Shown in pieces: positions 32,012 through 43,981 of a DNA stretch of 64,000 bases (within the stretch, counting starts at the first letter, position 1; each line of letters starts with the position of its first letter). Position numbers and translations under genes: made by a program. Below the pieces are notes generated by a model. That model was given only the letters and a program-made list of their open reading frames with translations. It did no database searches and was not told the origin of the DNA. Location: NCBI GenBank assembly GCA_028564925.1, contig CM053029.1, positions 191,514,940 through 191,578,939 on the forward strand, given 5' to 3'. The DNA comes from Lithobates sylvaticus. Its lineage: Eukaryota > Chordata > Amphibia > Anura > Ranidae.

Positions 32012-34172
32012 ATGTTTCCCGTGCGTACTCGTCGCCGAGTTCGTGCTGTACGCGGAATTGGTGTCGGGCTTTTAGCTTTGACCCAAGACCCGTCCATGAA
32101 CAGAGTGACGAGGAGTATGTGGACCAAGAATTGGTTGCTTCAGCGTGACCAGTTCTCGCACATGCCTTTGCTTCGTGAGATCCGGGAGAATAATCCTGAT
32201 GATTTCAGGAACTTTCTCAGGATGACGGACCCCGATTTTCACCGTCTTTTGGCTTTGCTGACCCCCTTTATCAGCCGGCAGGATACCTGCATGAGACAAG
32301 CCATTACTCCGGAGCAGAGGCTTGTTGCCACGTTGAGGTACTTGGCGACAGGGAGAAGTCTTCAGGATTTGAAGTTCTCTTCAGGTATCTCTCCCCAGGC
32401 CCTGGGAATCATTATTCCAGAGACCTGTTCTGCCATCATTCAGGTCCTGCAGGAGGACTATATTAAGGTAACATTTCTACTTTACTATTCCCTTCTATGT
32501 ATGCTCTGTTTGCTAATGACTTGTATTTTTGACCTCCTTCCCTAATTACCATGATTGCAATATGTTCTAATATGCTGTGCCCCTTTTCTCCTTCATGCAT
32601 TTTTCCCTTCACTTACCTCACCAGCATGCTCTTCTGCCCCAATAGACACCTATGGCCTAGTCACTTAAGCAATGTCTTTTGTCTGCTGCATAGTATTGTT
32701 TGCCCCAAAACACCCCCTAAAATATGCACAAATGTTTGCTGTGTGGTTTACTTCATGTAGAGCCCCCTTTTTTTGTTCTTTTGGTGGGGGGGGGGGGGCA
32801 AACTCATTAGGAACCCCCTCCCCCAACTGCTCTGTCAGATGGTACCAATCCTTTATCTGCTGGCTTTCCCAAGGTCCATACACACTATATACCTACCTCT
32901 TTATAGTGCGCATCTTTAGGGATGAATTCAGCAAAGCATGTAGTGCAAGGGACTGCCTCCATACATTCCATTTCCTATTTTTTTGTCTTCTTTCCCTCCT
33001 ATTAGCTTGCTTGGTAATTTAATAATGTCACACTGTGCCTGCCTTTTTTGGGGGGGGGGGGGGGTTGAAATGTTATTTGATCTTTCCTGTGGCCTGCCAA
33101 TAGTGTTAAGTACAGAGGGTCTGGCCAAACTAGCCCACATTATTGAGCCATTTGCCAATCAATGAAGTGCAGAGGGTTAGCTGTCCACCACCCCCCCCCC
33201 CAAAACCCCTAGTTATTGCCAATGGCCCATCAGAAGTGGGGGGATTGATGGGGGGGTGAGTAATCTGTGAAGGGGAGCCTCTACTTTTCTGTGCAAATAC
33301 TTTCCAGCCTCCAATTTTAGACAATGCTCTTGTTCCAAGATGTTGATTGTCTAATCTGCTTGCAATGTTTAGGTGCAAAGTGACTAATTTTTTTTTCTTG
33401 TTTCACTCCACAGTTCCCTTCCACGCCACAGGAATGGCAGACTGTGGCCTCCCACTTTGCCAGCCGTTGGGACTTTCCTAACTGCGGAGGGGCAATTGAT
33501 GGGAAACACGTCCGCATCGTCCCACCGCCCAACTCGGGGTCCTACTATTATAATTATAAAGGGTTTAATAGTGTAGTGATGTTGGCGGTGGTGTCGGCAA
33601 CATACGAGTTTATGTATGTGGACGTGGGGATGAACGGCCGGATATCGGATGGTGGGGCCATTACGCACACGGAGTTCTACTGGCGTCTCCAAAGTGGCAG
33701 CCTGTGCTTGCCACCTCCAGAGGAGAATGCCGAAGGACTCCCCTTCGTCTTTGTCGCAGATGAAGCGTTTGCGTTGACTCCCCATGTGATGAGGCCGTTC
33801 CCGATGAGGACCCTCACCCCGGACCAGAGGGTCTTCAACTACAGGCTGTCCAGAGCCAGAAGAGTTGTGGAGAACGCTTTTGGCATCCTGGCCAGCCGCT
33901 TCCGCCTGTTCCTGACGGCATTTAACTTGGCGGAATACAAACTCAACCACATAGTTCTTGCCTGTTGCATATTGCACAACTTCCTCAAAAGACATAACAG
34001 GAACTATGTGGTGCCCGTTGGCCCAGATGTGGAGGGCCCTCCAAATGCCGAACTCACAGCCCTTCGAGTGGCACGTCCAGGCTTGCCCCCTCTAAATGCC
34101 CGTGTGGTCCGGGACCAATATATGCAGTACTTTGTGGGTAGGGGGGCCATTGCTCTGCCTGACGATGTGTGA
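32012..34172 (+). CDS. HARBI1-like Harbinger transposase, two exons, 404 aa
   Basis: Exon 1 32012-32467 (152 codons, MFPVRTRRRVRAVRGIGVG...) and exon 2 33414-34172 (252 codons plus stop), joined in phase 0 across AAG|GTAACA and CACTCCACAG|TTC. It cuts and pastes the element at TWA sites. The N-terminal helical part (NNPDDFRNFLRMTDPDFHRL, then SLQDLKFSSGISPQALGII) is the HTH-like region. The DDE_Tnp_4 core shows D181 in GGAIDGKHV, D268 in FVFVADEAF and E305 in RRVVENAFG, so all three catalytic acids are present. An AATAAA lies at 34185-34190, 13 nt after the stop. HARBI1 is 349 aa, so the length is reasonable. No stop or frameshift seen. The start is the first ATG of the long frame, and an upstream leader homologous to copy B precedes it. 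Confidence 0.85.
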
Positions 34173-34489
34173 GAGGCATTTTTTAATAAATCTGATATTT
34201 TAACCAACCTATGATTTCATGTCATTTCAGTCTTCTTTTTAGCTTATTTTACTTTGACATTTTTTCCCTTTGCCTTCGACAGTGGGAATGCACTTTCTGG
34301 GCAAAAGGAGGTAACAGTCTCTTCTTCCCAAAAAGATTATTCTCATGTTGTGTGTTTGATACCTAATCTTTGGTCTAGAGAAGGTTTGTACTGCATAACT
34401 GACACCCAAAATACTCCTTTTCATCACCAGGTCTGACATGTGTGTATTCTCCAAAATGCTGTGCTCCGTGTTTTCGTACAAAGCACTGT

Positions 34490-34603
34490 GGGTGTCATTT
34501 ACATAAGTCAAATCCGCTATGCTCTACAAGTGCATTGAAAAAGTTCCCCGGGAAAGAAAATTGGAGTGCAAAGTGGATTTGCCTTTAGTAAATAACACCC
34601 ATT
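34490..34603. repeat. Short palindromic MITE-like repeat
   Basis: GTGGGTGTCATTTAC and GTAAATAACACCC ends about 100 bp apart with a TGCTCTACAAGTGCATT / GAGTGCAAAGTGGATTTGCC interior. Same type as 10807-10898 in copy B, though on the other side of the hairpin. Confidence 0.5.
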
Positions 34604-35010
34604 GCCCCCCATATCCTTTTCATTTTACATACATAATGCATTGTGTTTTTTAAATAAGGAAGCCACACATTTAGAAAAATAAAAGTTTACTAGGAAAACA
34701 TTCCCAAGTGCGTTTACAATCCTTACGCCAAAACTGACAACATCTTGGTTATTTACAACATTGTTTACAAACATTCCGCAATTGGTAAAACCAGGCATGG
34801 AGCAAAACAGAACCTAGGAACTTGGAAAGTTCAACTTTGTAAAGTGAAGACAAGATCAGACATGACTATATGTTCAAAGTGTGTTTGATCTTGCCTTCAT
34901 CACATGGGGGGGTCACCCCCGAAAAGTGGAAATTTGGAACATGCACACAATTTGGGTCTGAAAATGGTCATTAGATGGGAAAACACATGCCTAGAAGCTT
35001 CAAAAGTGCC

Positions 35011-35133
35011 ATTTTCCATCATGGGGATGAATGGACGTTTTTTGGGGGTGCAACCCCTTCACCACAACCACTTTCGTAGTTCGTAAAGTGTTTGCACCCC
35101 CAAAAAAACGTTGCCATTCATCCACCATGGTGG
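35011..35133. repeat. Conserved hairpin between the converging genes of copy A
   Basis: Left arm about 35011-35058 (ending TTTTTTGGGGGTGCAACCCC) and right arm 35086-35133 (starting AAGTGTTTGCACCCCC) pair over about 45 bp with a few mismatches. Outer AGCTAGCACATG/CACATGCCTAG words extend it. It lies between the transposase 3' end and the Myb/SANT 3' end and is conserved in copy B, so it may act in 3'-end formation or as a protein site. Function is inferred. Confidence 0.8.
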
Positions 35134-35244
35134 GAGCTAGCACATGTGGACACAATGTGTGCATGTTCCAAATTTCAGACAGTTTTTAAGTTGCAAATGT
35201 GTTCAGAAGCAGGCACAAATGTGTGTTAATTACTTGGTGCGTTT

Positions 35245-36600
35245 TCATATTTTTCCTAAAACATCAATGATGTTCTTCAATTTTTGTTGAACATCATTGA
35301 TGTTTTGCTTTATGTAATCTAGATCTCGATTGCAGACCATTATCTCTCCGATGAGTACGTGGGCACTCTCTGTGGTAAAGTGTGATTTTTCTTCCACAAC
35401 ATCCACGTCACCTAAAAACCACAAACAAACAAAAATGGGGTGTTGGAAATGAGGCAGCCATACATGGATTAGCTTACCAGTAGCTGTGTTCTCCCACACT
35501 CACCTGTTGTGGTGACAATTTCTCCAAGTTCGATGATCTCTCCTTCCTCCTCCTCCTCCTCCTCTGCTTCTGCTCTTTCCCCTTTTTTGGGAGGTGTTGG
35601 TTTGGGGGTTTCCTCAGACGGCCCAAGTTTTCGCTCCCCTATGAGAATGTCCAAAAGGAAGATTTAGCAACACAAACTATTGAGGGCAGAAATAGGAAAT
35701 GACAAACATTGCTTGAAAGTGACGGACACTATTTTAGTTTGGCCAGTTACAAATGTCAACTACATGAATGTAGTCACTTTGTAAAGGTGCTAAACTGACT
35801 AGCTTTTTGGTAGAAGTTTGTGTGATGGAGACCCCCCTCTAGTATCCACTGGAGCACATGTGTGGAAAAGGCTAATAAAAAGGGGGTTTGGGTGTCCCAG
35901 CACTAGTGCTCTCGAGTCCAGATGGGTAAACAGCTACTGGGTGACCTCTCCTTTACATTGAATAAATTGGCTTTACATTCTGGATGACATTTCTAGGGAG
36001 AACAAACTTCCTTTCCCCCAAAAAAACACCAAACATCGTATTATAAGTGGCCGCACGATCGAGGTTGCGTACGATCGAATGGACACACACACGACCATGA
36101 CAGTGGCAGAAAGATCGAGGCTGAGTACGATCGAATGCACAGACGAACATGAAAGTGGCCATTTTGGAATGTACAACTTTGTAAAAATCAAACCACATGG
36201 AGCAGTATGCAAGCAAGAAATCAAACACAAAACACAACTACTTACTTTTTTGAAGAATTCTCTTGATCTTTCTGTACTGATCGGCCTCCCTCAGTTTCAG
36301 GTCTGACCAGCGTTTCCTCAGTTGCTCCTTGGATCGTTGTACCCCAAAATGATTGTACAGCCTTCTCACAACTTTAGACATGATCTTGGCCTTGCGGACA
36401 TTGGGGTTGAGGTAAGGCCCATACTTCCCATCATAGTCGCTCCTCTTTAATATGTCCACCATCTCCAACATTTCTCCAAATGACATATTGGAGGCCTTGA
36501 ATTTCAGGCTCCGGGATCGGGACGTTTCTGCCTCCGGACTTTCCTCGTCCTCCTCCTCGTTGGGGGGATATTTGGGGCGCACCTGCTGTGTCCCCGCCAT
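35245..36600 (-). CDS. Myb/SANT (trihelix-like) protein of Harbinger copy A, three exons, 218 aa
   Basis: Exons on the minus strand: 36600-36246, 35638-35504 and 35411-35245, totalling 657 nt = 218 codons plus stop. Donors GTAAGT and GTGAGT and acceptors CATAG and TTTAG all keep the frame. Starts MAGTQQVRPKYPPNEEEDEE. The Myb/SANT-like domain runs from about residue 40 to 110 (SFGEMLEMVDILKRSDYDGK ... YNHFGVQRSKEQLRKRWSDL), with the tryptophan and basic recognition helix. An acidic poly-Glu linker and a C-terminal coiled-coil-like tail follow. In Harbinger elements this partner is known to bind the subterminal DNA and carry the transposase into the nucleus. Shares a divergent promoter with the MADF gene. 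Confidence 0.8.
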
Positions 36601-36912
36601 GTGCTCTCCCCACTGCGCCGTAAAGAGAAGGGGTGGGGAATAGACGAGAAAGATCGTCAGGGGCGGGCGGAGTTTGACGCATGCGCACTGTATATAAAAC
36701 GTCACACGCCTGTGTCGTAGCCACGATCTGGGAGACGAGGGGAGAGAAAGCTCACGCACGAGACGATCGCTACAAACGAAGGTACAATTTGACGTTGGTA
36801 CATAACTAGCCTAGACTGATTAGAACTTGAGGCTTCTTTATGGAGAAGATTAGGAGAGTTTAGGCTGACATTATTTATATTGTTTTGTGTGGCGTTGTGT
36901 CTTGCAGAGGTG
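36601..36912. promoter_or_regulatory. Divergent promoter of copy A
   Basis: Lies between the two head-to-head genes. TGACGCATGCGCACTG (NRF1-like GCATGCGCA) at 36676-36690 touches the TATA box TATATAAA at 36691-36698. A 5' non-coding exon probably runs to AACGAAG|GTACAA near 36780 and splices to CTTGCAG|AGGTG at 36907. The block ACGCATGC-CA-TGTATATAAA and the downstream CGATCTGRGAG are conserved in copy B while the flanks are not, which argues for function. Confidence 0.6.
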
Positions 36913-38080
36913 ATGGATGCCTTCTACAACGTGAGCTTTCTCCCACACTTCATTGATAAATACCGGCAATTCCCCCTCTTATGGCAGGCAAAACACAGGG
37001 ATTATAGCAACAGACCAAAGAGGTACGCAGCCCTGCTGAAACTGGTGGCATTTGTAAAGCCTACCCTGCCCATGGCAACCGTCGCAAACTTAAAAGTGAA
37101 GATCACCAACATGAAGACTACCTATTTCCGGGAGCGCAATAAGGTCCTGAAGTCACAAGCATCTGGAGCTGCAGCAGCTGATGTCCATGTCCCCACGCTC
37201 TGGTACTATGACAGGCTCCACTTTCTCAAAGACCAGGCTACTGTCAGGAAGTCACTCTCGACTCTTCCTTGCACGCGTCCTTCCACGCACGCCACCCTTG
37301 ATGAGGATTCCGAGGACCAACCTGGGCCTTCCAGTCAGGAATATGTGCAGGTGCCCAGCTTGTTCCAGGTATAGTAGTTTTGGAACCAGTTTGTTGAATA
37401 ATGAATGATGTTCAGTTAATTCAGGATCCCCAATTGCTTATTTCCTAACGTGATTGACATATCAACAGACAGTGGTGTGGGAGACATTTTTGGGAAGAAT
37501 CTAAACTGCAGGGCTGAGAATTGTATGGTTTTGTATTTGAAAACATTTTGCAACAGTCACTAGATGAGAATTGTGTGTGTTTGATGAACAAATAACTGAA
37601 ACTATGTCCCTTTTTCATACACAGGAAGACCTCAGCCAGGAGGTGGCTGTGGAAGGTGGCAGTCAGGAGGAGGCAGGGGGTAGTGGCAGCCAACAGGGGG
37701 GTAGGCGTAGGAGCCTGACTGTCTCCCAAGTCTCTCCCCTCCGCCTTCCCTACAGAAGGGCGAAAAACATGGGGGAGGTGGGAGAGTCAGCGCTCCAGCT
37801 GATAAAAGATGCCTCAGCCTCCCTCTATGCCACACCCACCTACGAGGAGGCCTTTGCCTCCTTGGTTACAAGTAAATTTACGGGTATGGAGGCGGGGCAA
37901 CGCAGCATGTGTGAGGAGGTCATCCTCAAAATACTAAATGAGGGGATGGCTGGGGAGATGACTCCCCTCACACATGTTTGCGAGAGTGACCTTGCTCCGC
38001 CTCCTCCTCCTCCTTCTGCCACCCCACCAGCACCAGCACCACGGCGTGGAAGGAAGCGTACAAGGAAGACAAGAGAGTGA
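36913..38080 (+). CDS. MADF-domain protein of Harbinger copy A, 303 aa
   Basis: Coding exons 36913-37368 (152 codons) and 37625-38080 (151 codons plus stop), phase 0, CAG|GTATAG to TACACAG|GAAGAC. MADF domain at about residues 8-105: FLPHFIDKYRQFPLLWQAKH, DYSNRPKRYAALLKLV, VKITNMKTTYFRERNKV and VPTLWYYDRLHFLKDQ. The C-terminal exon has a helical segment (YATPTYEEAFASLVTSKFTG ... MCEEVILKILNEGMAGEMTP) like a BESS interaction motif, then a Pro-rich stretch and a basic tail RRGRKRTRKTRE that could be a nuclear signal. AATAAA lies at 38342-38347. MADF partners are known from PIF elements of flies, but not, as far as I recall, together with a Myb/SANT partner in one element. Confidence 0.8.
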
Positions 38081-39089
38081 CAACCTGGACTCAGTCTGGT
38101 CTGAGAGAAGATGGAGCCTCTCGTAGTACCAGAGCCTGGGGACCTAGATGGCATCTGCTGCAGTTCCGGATGTTTTGGACTTCAGGACCAGATTGCGCTC
38201 CCTTATTATTTAGATAGGTAGTCTTCATGCCCCCAATTGTTTAAGTCTGTAAAATGATGGTTGCCATGGGTGTCCAAGGCTTTGCAAATTCCCCAAGTTT
38301 CACCATGGCTGCGTTCCTCTTTGGTCTGTTGCTGAGACCTAAATAAAGGTTTTTTTGATTTGAAATAATCATTGACTATTGTGTTTTACTTTTCTACAAT
38401 GACAGTTTTTCTTTGAGTAGGCAGGTACATTTCACTAATCCTAGAATTAACAAGGGGCACCAACAACCAACAAACTCCTAGTAAATGTAAGCAAGAAATA
38501 CAAATGTTAATAATGTGGTTTTGCTAAGTTGAGACATACAAACCCCCTCCAAAAAAAAAAAAAATCTCCTTCAAATATGTATTCCCCCAAAAAAAAAAAA
38601 TCTGGGTAAAAAAATAAGAAAGATTGTATTACGATCTGAGTAAAAATAAACATGTAGTGTATAAATGCTGCAAAGTAATAAAGAAGTAAGTTTGTGAGAA
38701 GTGCGGGTGAATAGGAGCAGCTAAAAGATGTCATTCTTGTTGCATTGTAAAGAAAAAGAGAATGCGCTGCATTAAAGACATTTTAACATTGCAGCGTGAC
38801 GAATGTGCTGTGTCGATTAGGAAAGGTAGTTTTACCTGACCGAGCGCTTCCGTCACAGAATTTCTTCTGAGCATGCGTAGCACTTTGTCCGTCGGACAAG
38901 CGTACACGCGCTCGGATTTGGTGTGATCGGACCGGGTTGACGGGAAATCTTTCCAGCAGGAGATAAGACTTTGTCCGACGGACAAACCGACGAACACTGT
39001 CCGATGGTGCATACACACGGTCTGATTTTTCAACAACCTTGTCCGATCGGACCAAATTGATGAAAAAGTCCGACCGTGTGTATGGGGCT
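38081..39089. other. 3' UTR of the MADF gene and right terminal region of copy A
   Basis: Holds the polyadenylation signal at 38342, A-rich runs, and from about 38840 the right subterminal region with repeated GTCCGACGGACAA and CCGATCGGAC words in both orientations, likely binding sites for the element's DNA-binding proteins. Confidence 0.6.
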
Positions 39090-39449
39090 TAATTGGTTAT
39101 ACCACTGCACATTCCGTACTGAGTAATAGGTATTAGAAGCCCAAGTCGCCATGTTACACAATGCACCGATGTCTTTTCAAGAGAAAGACCTTGGTCCAGT
39201 TTTTCGCTCCAGGAGACCCACCTTATCCTCGTTTCATGTTTATTTTAATGCAACTACTCAAGAATTATGTTCCTCGTCAGGGTATTCACATGCATCCATA
39301 AGGTCAGTCCACCTCCCCATATCTTCATGAATTTACCTGCACACCCTCTGGCCTCATATGTGAGTTTGTAAACTGGCAATACCTGGTTAATTATTTTCTT
39401 CCATAGATTTAGAGAAATTGGTGTGGAGTGTATCCATTGCATGGGAACA

Positions 39450-39765
39450 GAGGGGCGCCAGACTTAGTGCAGTATAAATCATATATTTAATAAAAGCAAG
39501 TAGTAACTCACAAGTTAAATTAGATGAGTTCAGTATGTGGTGAAAATCACCAGTCCTGGAGTCTCATAGATGTCTTCCCTTTGCAGCCTGGGGCACTGGT
39601 GTGATCTTACAGAGATCCAGAGAATGCTGGGAACCAGGAGGCAGGAAACAAAAAGAAGCTGGTCTTGACTTCACAGGAGCAGGAAATGTGATTATTCACA
39701 GTGGCAAGGATTGGTAATGCATTTCGAAGCTACAGCTTCTTCATCAGACCATCAGATGGTCTGAT
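39450..39765 (-). mobile_element. Hammerhead-bearing 3' segment, Penelope-like (tentative)
   Basis: On the minus strand the hammerhead core is followed by about 260 nt ending TACTGCACTAAGTCTGGCGC and CCCTCTGTTCCC. The larger foldback element (51254-60863) likewise ends CTAAGCGCAGCACTGTTCC. Penelope-like elements are known to carry hammerhead ribozymes in their terminal repeats, hence the tentative name. No coding. Confidence 0.4.
39712..39757 (-). ncRNA. Hammerhead ribozyme core
   Basis: Minus strand: CUGAUGA (39747-39741), then stem II GAAGC-UGUA-GCUUC preceded by one A, then GAAA (39725-39722) and a minimal helix III U-GC-A, followed by U-U/A at the expected cleavage position and ACC, which can pair with GGU just upstream of CUGAUGA. 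All invariant core positions are met. The short helix III is the form reported for retroelement-borne hammerheads in animals. Activity is inferred. Confidence 0.6.
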
Positions 39766-40380
39766 GAAGAAAGGTCCAGCCTAACCGTTTCAATCTGTGT
39801 TGTTAATGAGGACTGACACTGTTGAATTGCATCCATGACATGTTTAAGAGTGAGCTCAACTGCACCCTCATTGTCATCCCCAGCTTCCTCCGCTAGCATG
39901 GCTGGTTGTGAGGGGCCTCCTAGCTCACTATCTTCTTCTCATCTGCCTGTGTTCTCCCAGGGATCAGGTTCATCTCCCTCAGGGATGACTGGTGTGGCCG
40001 ATAATCGTGGGCTCTGTGTGGGATCAGCAAAATGTTCTTTTATTGTGGATGGTGGCCTACCCTTTTTGGTGGGGGCCGCGGAATTATGTGCAGGAGTGGG
40101 GGATCGAGACTCACCATTCTGTGAACGTTTGTCCTTTGGCGGGTTCTTACATGAGGCCGGATGGCCGGTGCCATCTTTGATTCCTCCCGCGGCCTGTGCA
40201 TTCTGCCGGTCTGTGGTTGTTTTAGGGCCCGCTGGACCGTTTCGAACCATTCTTTCGGTCAGTGATCTGTCACGGGTGTATCCCCCACCTTTCGGCGAAC
40301 TCAGTACAGGTAATCTGTGTCCGGATACTGTGCAGGATCTTTCGGTGTCGGAGGAGCTCTTCTCCTGAGCTGCTTACATG

Positions 40381-40859
40381 TCCGTAGTTTGCCACGCCCC
40401 CCAGTGAATGCACGTTTAGTGAATGCACTTGTCATGCCAACAGGGGTGCCTTTCACCCCCTACCCCATGTCCTCCTCCTGCATTCTCATCTACCCCATCC
40501 CTTAGATGCCTGTGCCAATAAAATTAGGGCTATTTAAATCAAACAGCGGCGTAAGATTGACTGTCTTGCTTCCTCAACCACACTTCACAGTCAACCTTGT
40601 CCACCATTGGCACGTTTAATGGTCTATCAAAAAGATTTGTCTCCCCCTCCTCCTTTACCTGCAACATGTCCATTGACAAAGCGCAAAAAGCTACAAACAT
40701 GCACATTATGGAACCAGCTGTGAAGTTACAAGGCTCCAATTGGAGTTTTAAGCTACACTTATCTGCCTTCCTCCGACACCTCCCCACCCAGATGACACAT
40801 TTTACATCTTGCGGGGGTTGGGGGGAGGGGAAACCTGATACCTGTTTTTGACAGGTACA
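40381..40859. other. No gene recognised
   Basis: Mixed unique sequence. Starts with two near-tandem GTGAATGCACGTTTAGTGAA words (40406-40430), and a similar word (GTGAATGCACGTTTT) occurs at 31259. No coding evidence. Confidence 0.4.
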
Positions 40860-41150
40860 CATTTCCACTTCCATCTGTCATGGCCGCGGCGAGGTACGTC
40901 AAAAGTTAGAATCCCCCCCCAATGACATTTGGAGAGTGCATCTCGATTTGCGCATTCACAGTAGGGATCCGCCTGTGAATCCAAATGGATTCAATGCCAG
41001 TTTCCTATACTGGTCATGGTGGTGGCAGCCACCAACAGCTGATCCGAAAATCCGCAGGGGTGCAGACATCGCTGGCTCCCTGGACAGGTAAGTATCCATA
41101 TATTAAAAGTCACCAGCTAATGTATTTGTAGCTGTGGACTTTAAATACAT
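40860..41150 (+). mobile_element. TTAA MITE, 'AGTCAGCAGC' family, copy 5, partial
   Basis: Contains CTGGACAGGTAAGTATCC and the AAAAGTCACCAGCTAATGTA / TTTGTAGCTGTGGACTTTAA hairpin block, diverged from the other copies. Ends are worn. Confidence 0.45.
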
Positions 41151-42082
41151 TTTTTGGCACGCACAGAAAACCACATTAACTAGTTGCCAACCGCCGCGCG
41201 ACGATGTACGTCGGCAGAAGGGCACGGGCAGGCATATGGGCGTACCTGTACGTCCCTGCCTCCCAGCGGGTGGGGGGGCCCAATCGGGTCGGGTGCCCGC
41301 AGCGGTTGGAATCACTTCAGGAGCGATCAGTTATGAGGGGGGGCCACTGATTCATGGCCACCCCCTTGCGATCGCTCCTGGCGAAAGGAATGCTTCCTCT
41401 GCCTCTGTAATGTAAACAGCGGCAGAGGAAGTGATGTCATCTCTCCTCGTGTCGATCTTTTCGTTCTGGCGCCGACATCAATGTGAGTCTGCACCAACAC
41501 TACACTTACAGTAGAACATGTAGGCACACTTTTCACCCCCCAATCACCTGCGATCACCCACAGTTTTTTTTTTTTTTTTTACTGATTATTGCATTGGTGT
41601 AATTTTTGACTGCAATACGTCTAAGGGCAGTTAGTGTTAGGCCCCTTTAGGTCTAGGGTACCCCCCTAGCCCCCCCTAATAAAGGTTTAACCCCTTGATC
41701 ACCCCCCATCGCAAGTGTCACTAAGCGTTCATTTTTCTGATAGCTGTATTAGTGTCACAGGTGACGCTAGTTAGGAAGGTAAGTATTTAGGTTCGCCGTC
41801 AGCTTTTTATAGCGTCAGGTACCCCCATATACTACCTAGTAAAGGTTTTAACCCCCTGATTAACCCCTAGTTAACCCTTTCACCAGTGATCACCGTATAA
41901 CTGTTATGGGTGACGCTGGATAGTTAGTTATTCTTTTATAGTGTCAGGGCACCCGCCGTTTACTACCTAATAAAGGTTTAACCCCCTGATCGCCCGGAGG
42001 GTGATATAAGTTAGGTTTTAGGGTCAGATACACATCCCTTAGTGGTATAGTATCTGAATGGATCGATATCTGATCAGATCTA

Positions 42083-43703
<1,621 letters not shown>

Positions 43704-43981
43704 TATAGTATCGTCCCCAGCAGTTTAGGGTTTCGAAAAACACAGTGTTAGCTGGATCAGCCCAGATACCTGCTAGCACCTGCGTTTTGCCCCTCCGCCC
43801 AGCCCAGCCCAGCCCACCCAAGTGCAGTATCAATCGATCACTGTCACTTACAAAACACTAAACACACATAACTGCAGCTTTTGCAGAGTCAGGCCTGATC
43901 CCTGCGATCGCTAACAGTTTTTTTGGTAGCGTTTTGATACAGTCGCTGACAGTCAGGAGCTTTTTTACCTGTGAGCCCAAA

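Larger units (their letters stand above)
31498..39089. mobile_element. Harbinger transposon copy A, three genes, looks complete
   Basis: 7,592 bp. TAA target duplications lie at 31495-31497 and 39090-39092, with inverted ends AGCCCCATACACACGCTCGG and its right-hand partner ending GTGTGTATGGGGCT. Subterminal TTTGTCCGACG-type words repeat several times inside each end. Three spliceable open genes: a plus-strand HARBI1-like transposase (32012-34172), a minus-strand Myb/SANT gene (36600-35245) and a plus-strand MADF gene (36913-38080). The first two converge on a hairpin; the last two diverge from a shared promoter. All exon phases join cleanly. Known Harbinger elements carry a transposase plus one DNA-binding partner; three genes are unusual. 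Confidence 0.85.
39160..40260 (-). pseudogene. L1-type LINE remnant, ORF1 start and ORF2 end only
   Basis: On the minus strand 40250-39765 reads an ORF1 N-terminus (KKGRPPSTIKEHFADP ... then, past one TGA, ELTLKHVMDAIQQCQSSLTT and QIETVRLDLS), the start of an L1 ORF1 coiled coil. At 39442-39254 the frame SLNLWKKIINQVLPVYKLTY, then EARGCAGKFMKIWGGG, is the extreme C-terminus of L1 ORF2. The kilobases between are gone and replaced by a 0.3-kb segment with a hammerhead core. Either an internally deleted L1 received an insertion or this is a chimera. Confidence 0.6.

Noticed and set aside
32524-33413. Coding sequence between the two transposase exons
   Set aside because: Contains G-runs and no conserved frame; splice signals at both sides fit an intron.
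39835-40368. A 177-codon plus-strand frame
   Set aside because: The opposite strand carries a recognisable L1 ORF1 start with coiled coil; the plus frame has no support.
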